DNA from: Pseudomonas viridiflava
GTDB taxonomy: Bacteria; Pseudomonadota; Gammaproteobacteria; Pseudomonadales; Pseudomonadaceae
Length of the DNA stretch: 64,000 nucleotides
Direction of reading: 5' to 3'
NCBI RefSeq assembly: GCF_900589395.1
Contig: NZ_UUIS01000079.1
Location: forward strand, 19,305 to 83,304
Every line of letters starts with the position of its first letter. The stretch's first letter is position 1. Under the pieces are notes generated by a model. That model saw nothing but the letters and a program-made list of their open reading frames with translations, was not told the DNA's origin and did not search any database. The translations under genes and the position numbers were made by a program. Of the stretch, positions 61,209 to 64,000 are shown piece by piece.

Positions 61209-62402
61209 CTACGCCACTGAAGCCGCCGGCCTAGCGGGCTGCTTGAGCACCGTGAGGGTCGCCACCAGCACCAGCAAGGTCAGGCCGGCACACAGCAGGT
61301 TGCTGCCTTGCCAGCCCATGCCGGTGAGCAGCACGGCCGGGGCGAAGGCGCCCAGGGTGGCGCAGATGGCGATGGCCAGGTCATTCTGGCCCTGCACCTT
61401 GAACGCCTGCGCCTGGCCTTCGAGTTGCCGGGCCAGCAAGGCGCCGCTGCCGACGTAGGTCAGGTTCCAGCCCAGGCCCAGCAGAATCAGGGCGGCGCTG
61501 ACGGCCAGGTAGTTGCTGGAAGCGATATTCACCGCCGTGCTGGCGATCAACAGCCACAGTCCCAGACACAGCGTGGTTTTCAGCCCGAGGCGTTCGATGA
61601 TCCAGCCGGTGAAGAACGACGGCGCAAACATAGCGATTACATGCCACTGGATGGCCAGGCGCATGGCGGTGAAGTCTTCGTGCCTGTGCTGCATGTGCAT
61701 CGAGGCCTGGATCATCAGCAAGTGCATGATGAAATAGCCCAGCGCCGCGACCGTCATGGCCAGCAGGATCGGCGCGGTCAAGGACGAGCGCGTGCTGGCC
61801 TGTGGCGACCGGCGCAAAGGCTGGACAGCGGTGCCGGCGTCGTTGGGCAGGCACAGCGTGACCAGGGTCGCCAGCACCGCCAGGCCGATGAAGGCGGCGT
61901 AGCACAGGGAGAACGCGGCAAAGGCACCGACTTCGCGCAGCCACTCGGTCAGGGTCGGGCCGAGCACGGCGGCGATGACGCCACCGGCCACCACCAGGGA
62001 AATCGCCCTGGGCTTGAGGTGCGCCGCCAGGTTATCGGTGGCGGCAAAGCGGTTGAAATTGGCGAACGCGACATAGACGCCCAGCGCCGAGTGGCACACC
62101 ACCAGCAGCGTGAAGCTTTGCAGGGTCACGGCCTGATAGCCGCTGATACCGGCCACGGCCAGGGCGATATTGCCCAGCAGGAACGTACGCTTGCGGCCCC
62201 AGCGGCCCATCAGGTACGCCACCGGATAGGTCGCCAGCATCAGCCACAGAAACTGAAAGCCGTAAGGCACCGTCGACAACGCCGGTGTAGGCGCCAGCGC
62301 CGCGCCAATGGTGGCGGCCATGGTCACCGACATCACGGCGCAGGTCAGGTTGATCGACTGGGCGGCAAAGTACAGCCAGGTTCTGCGAGGTAATCCATTC
62401 AC
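61209..62402 (-). CDS. MFS transporter
   Basis: About 397 residues from GTG 62402 with AAGGAGC upstream. Twelve helices; AYLMGRWGRKRTFLLGNIALAVAG is the helix 2-3 motif. FNRFAATDNLAAHLKPRAISLVVAGG and TGWIIERLGLKTTLCLG suit the YfkF/CynX-like drug and small-molecule efflux group. Divergent from a MocR regulator, which probably controls it. Confidence 0.87.
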   Translation of the reverse strand: MNGLPRRTWLYFAAQSINLTCAVMSVTMAATIGAALAPTPALSTVPYGFQFLWLMLATYPVAYLMGRWGRKRTFLLGNIALAVAGISGYQAVTLQSFTLLVVCHSALGVYVAFANFNRFAATDNLAAHLKPRAISLVVAGGVIAAVLGPTLTEWLREVGAFAAFSLCYAAFIGLAVLATLVTLCLPNDAGTAVQPLRRSPQASTRSSLTAPILLAMTVAALGYFIMHLLMIQASMHMQHRHEDFTAMRLAIQWHVIAMFAPSFFTGWIIERLGLKTTLCLGLWLLIASTAVNIASSNYLAVSAALILLGLGWNLTYVGSGALLARQLEGQAQAFKVQGQNDLAIAICATLGAFAPAVLLTGMGWQGSNLLCAGLTLLVLVATLTVLKQPARPAASVA

Positions 62403-62536
62403 CGGTGGGCTCCTTGGCGATGTGTTCGACGTCGCTTGCACACGGCGCGCCTGTGGCATGCGGCAGGCACACGACAGGTCGATCATGCACCCGGCGCGCC
62501 GCCACCGGGCACACAGTCGGCACGCTTTGCCGCGAA

Positions 62537-62560
62537 CTGTTAGGCTGCTTTTCCTAACAG
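62537..62560. promoter_or_regulatory. Perfect inverted repeat CTGTTAGG-N8-CCTAACAG
   Basis: Eight-base arms with an 8-base spacer, 21 bp before the MocR ATG and in the shared promoter region of the divergent MFS gene. Probable MocR operator. Confidence 0.7.
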
Positions 62561-62580
62561 TCGCCACGCCAGACTCCACG

Positions 62581-63921
62581 ATGATCGCTCAGCGTTTCTA
62601 TACCGAACTCAAGGCTCGCCTGGACGCCGGCGAGTGGACACCCGGCCAGCGCCTGCCGTCGATCCGCAAGCTCGTCGACGACACCGGCGGCAGCTACCAC
62701 CAGGTGGTGGCGGCCTATGCGCGGCTGGTCAGCGAAGGCGTGCTGGTGGCCCACCCCGGCAGCGGCTATTTCGTCGCCCCCCGCACTCAGGCCTCGGCCA
62801 GCCAGGCGGAACCTGAGTGCATGGCGGGCGATGCGCTGTTCAATTTCCTGCAAGGCGGGCCGCACTACACCAAGCTGGGCTGCGGCTGGTTGCCTTCATC
62901 GTGGACCGACACCGACCTGCTGACCAAGGCGATTCGCCGCACGGCACGGCTGGAGCAGCACTCGCTGGTCGAGTACGGCGACATCTCCGGCTACCTGCCG
63001 CTGCGCAAACAGTTGTGCGCGCACATCAGACGCCTGACGCGCCTCGACACCCGTCCCGGCCAGATCCTGACCACATTGGGGGCTACGCACGCGCTGGACC
63101 TGATCGCCCGGCTGCTGATCAAGCCCGGCGACACGGTGCTGGTCGACGAACCGTGCAACGGCAACCTGATCCGTTTGCTGCAACTGAACGGCGCCCGGGT
63201 GATCGGCATCCGCCGCACCGCCGACGGCCCTGACCTTGCCGAGCTGGAAAGCCAGCTGGCGCGCCAGCCGGTCAGGGCCTTTTTCTGCAACAGCACTTTC
63301 CATAACCCCACCGGCGGCACCATCACGGCCAACAATGCGTTCAATGTGCTGCGCCTGGCGGTCAAGCATGACGTCATCATCGTCGAGGACGATGTCTATG
63401 GCGACTTCAGCCCCAGCGCCCGGCACACCTTTGCCGAGCTGGATAACCTGGAGCGGGTGATCTACGTCGGCAGCTTTTCCAAGTGCCTGTCGGCCTCCCT
63501 GCGGGTCGGCTACATCGCCTGCCCGCCGGCACTGGTCGAACCTTTGACGCGCCTGAAGCTGCTGACCTGCGTGGCGGTGCCGGCGTTCTGTGAGCGCTTC
63601 GTCAACACCATCCTGGCCGACGGCACCTATGCCGGGCACATGAAGCAGTTGCGCCAGAAACTGATCGAGCAGCAGAACAAGACCCAGCGCGTGTTGAAAA
63701 GCCGTGGCTGGCAGTTCGAGATCGCGCCTGAAAGCGGCATGTTCGTCTGGGCTGAACACCCCGACATCACCGATCAACAGGGGTTTATCCAGCGGCTGGC
63801 GCAGCACGACATTCTGCTGCTGCCCGGTTCGGTGTTTGCTGTGGAGCGCAATTACCAGGCGTTCCTGCGCATCAACTGCACGCACTTCAGCACGCAGGTT
63901 GCCCGGCATTTCCAGGTGTAA
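62581..63921 (+). CDS. MocR-type GntR regulator with aminotransferase domain
   Basis: 446 residues from ATG 62581. Winged helix at 1-70 (FYTELKARLDAGEWTPGQRL, GGSYHQVVAAYARL), then a fold-type I aminotransferase domain: YGDISGYLPLRKQL, FFCNSTFHNPTGGTI, IIVEDDVYGDFS and the pyridoxal phosphate lysine at about 301 in VGSFSKCLSASLRVGY. MocR proteins use PLP chemistry as a switch for DNA binding. A perfect inverted repeat lies just upstream. Probably regulates the divergent MFS exporter. Confidence 0.93.
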   Translation: MIAQRFYTELKARLDAGEWTPGQRLPSIRKLVDDTGGSYHQVVAAYARLVSEGVLVAHPGSGYFVAPRTQASASQAEPECMAGDALFNFLQGGPHYTKLGCGWLPSSWTDTDLLTKAIRRTARLEQHSLVEYGDISGYLPLRKQLCAHIRRLTRLDTRPGQILTTLGATHALDLIARLLIKPGDTVLVDEPCNGNLIRLLQLNGARVIGIRRTADGPDLAELESQLARQPVRAFFCNSTFHNPTGGTITANNAFNVLRLAVKHDVIIVEDDVYGDFSPSARHTFAELDNLERVIYVGSFSKCLSASLRVGYIACPPALVEPLTRLKLLTCVAVPAFCERFVNTILADGTYAGHMKQLRQKLIEQQNKTQRVLKSRGWQFEIAPESGMFVWAEHPDITDQQGFIQRLAQHDILLLPGSVFAVERNYQAFLRINCTHFSTQVARHFQV

Positions 63922-63955
63922 GACTGGCCGCGCAACCAGCCCTGGTGCACATCCC

Positions 63956-64000
63956 GTAGGAGCGCGCTTGCCCGCGACCGAGTGCGTAGCACTCGCAAAA
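63956..64000. repeat. Long imperfect palindrome, family 2 (copy d), cut by the window end
   Basis: GTAGGAGCGCGCTTGCCCGC, then GACCGAGTGCGTAGCACTCG, the left arm of the family. The right arm would lie outside. Confidence 0.6.

Overview
The window is GC-rich chromosomal DNA with Pseudomonas-type gene content: an aroP-like permease, asmA-mutY-yggX followed by tRNA-Phe, gabP, a HisPJQM/Aot-type ABC operon, FecIR-controlled iron uptake, a FliA-dependent chemoreceptor and many REP-type repeats. The neighbourhood asmA/mutY/yggX plus gabP plus a polar amino acid ABC operon recalls the Pseudomonas putida group. This assignment comes from recognition of protein sequences and not from a database search.

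Layout. 1-6.6 kb: the end of aroP, an oxalate/formate-type MFS carrier on the minus strand, then a tightly overlapped asmA-mutY-yggX operon and tRNA-Phe. 7-10.3 kb: a small catabolic module with a frameshifted MatC-like dicarboxylate carrier and an amidohydrolase, facing a GntR/UTRA regulator across a perfect palindrome. 10.4-14.2 kb: NIPSNAP, CPBP protease, a small membrane protein, a SUFU-like protein and a PAS-GGDEF diguanylate cyclase. 14.2-18.9 kb: siderophore receptor, FecR and FecI, with a 132-bp tandem repeat array between receptor and fecR and a Fur-box-like site before fecI. 19-20.9 kb: a SUKH protein and nhaA with a structured leader. 21.2-25.0 kb: five type IV minor pilin genes ending in an unusually large 617-residue PilX-like protein. 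25.2-32.1 kb: a conserved small protein, gabP, the four-gene amino acid ABC operon and a methyltransferase. 32.3-34.0 kb: a DnaJ-domain membrane protein, repeats and tRNA-Thr.

34.2-40.7 kb, directly after tRNA-Thr, looks like accessory DNA. It holds an orphan HigA-like antitoxin with a relic of its toxin, two DUF1963 proteins, a GyrI-like protein that is the remnant of an AraC regulator, an unknown protein, a secreted protein, a gene relic and a GAF protein. No integrase is visible. 40.7-44.8 kb: a chemoreceptor with a FliA promoter, a DUF4087 protein and a DUF6933-like protein.

45.1-52.7 kb is one minus-strand operon of SWIM zinc finger, DUF5691, MoxR AAA+ ATPase, DUF5682 (EreA/TraB/ChaN-like) and VWA proteins. 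It resembles the uncharacterised E. coli yehLMPQ genes and is the best candidate here for an undescribed multi-protein system. 52.9-54.2 kb: MFS transporter, then a second 133-bp repeat array in the opposite orientation. 54.9-59.6 kb: a phosphoethanolamine-transferase-like protein, cytochrome b561-like protein and PepSY protein diverge from a two-component system whose promoter carries a perfect PmrA-type box. 59.7-64 kb: hipBA, an MFS transporter and a divergent MocR-type regulator separated by a perfect inverted repeat.

Two repeat families recur in gene borders: 132/133-bp units made of inverted REP halves, and 120-170-bp long imperfect palindromes.
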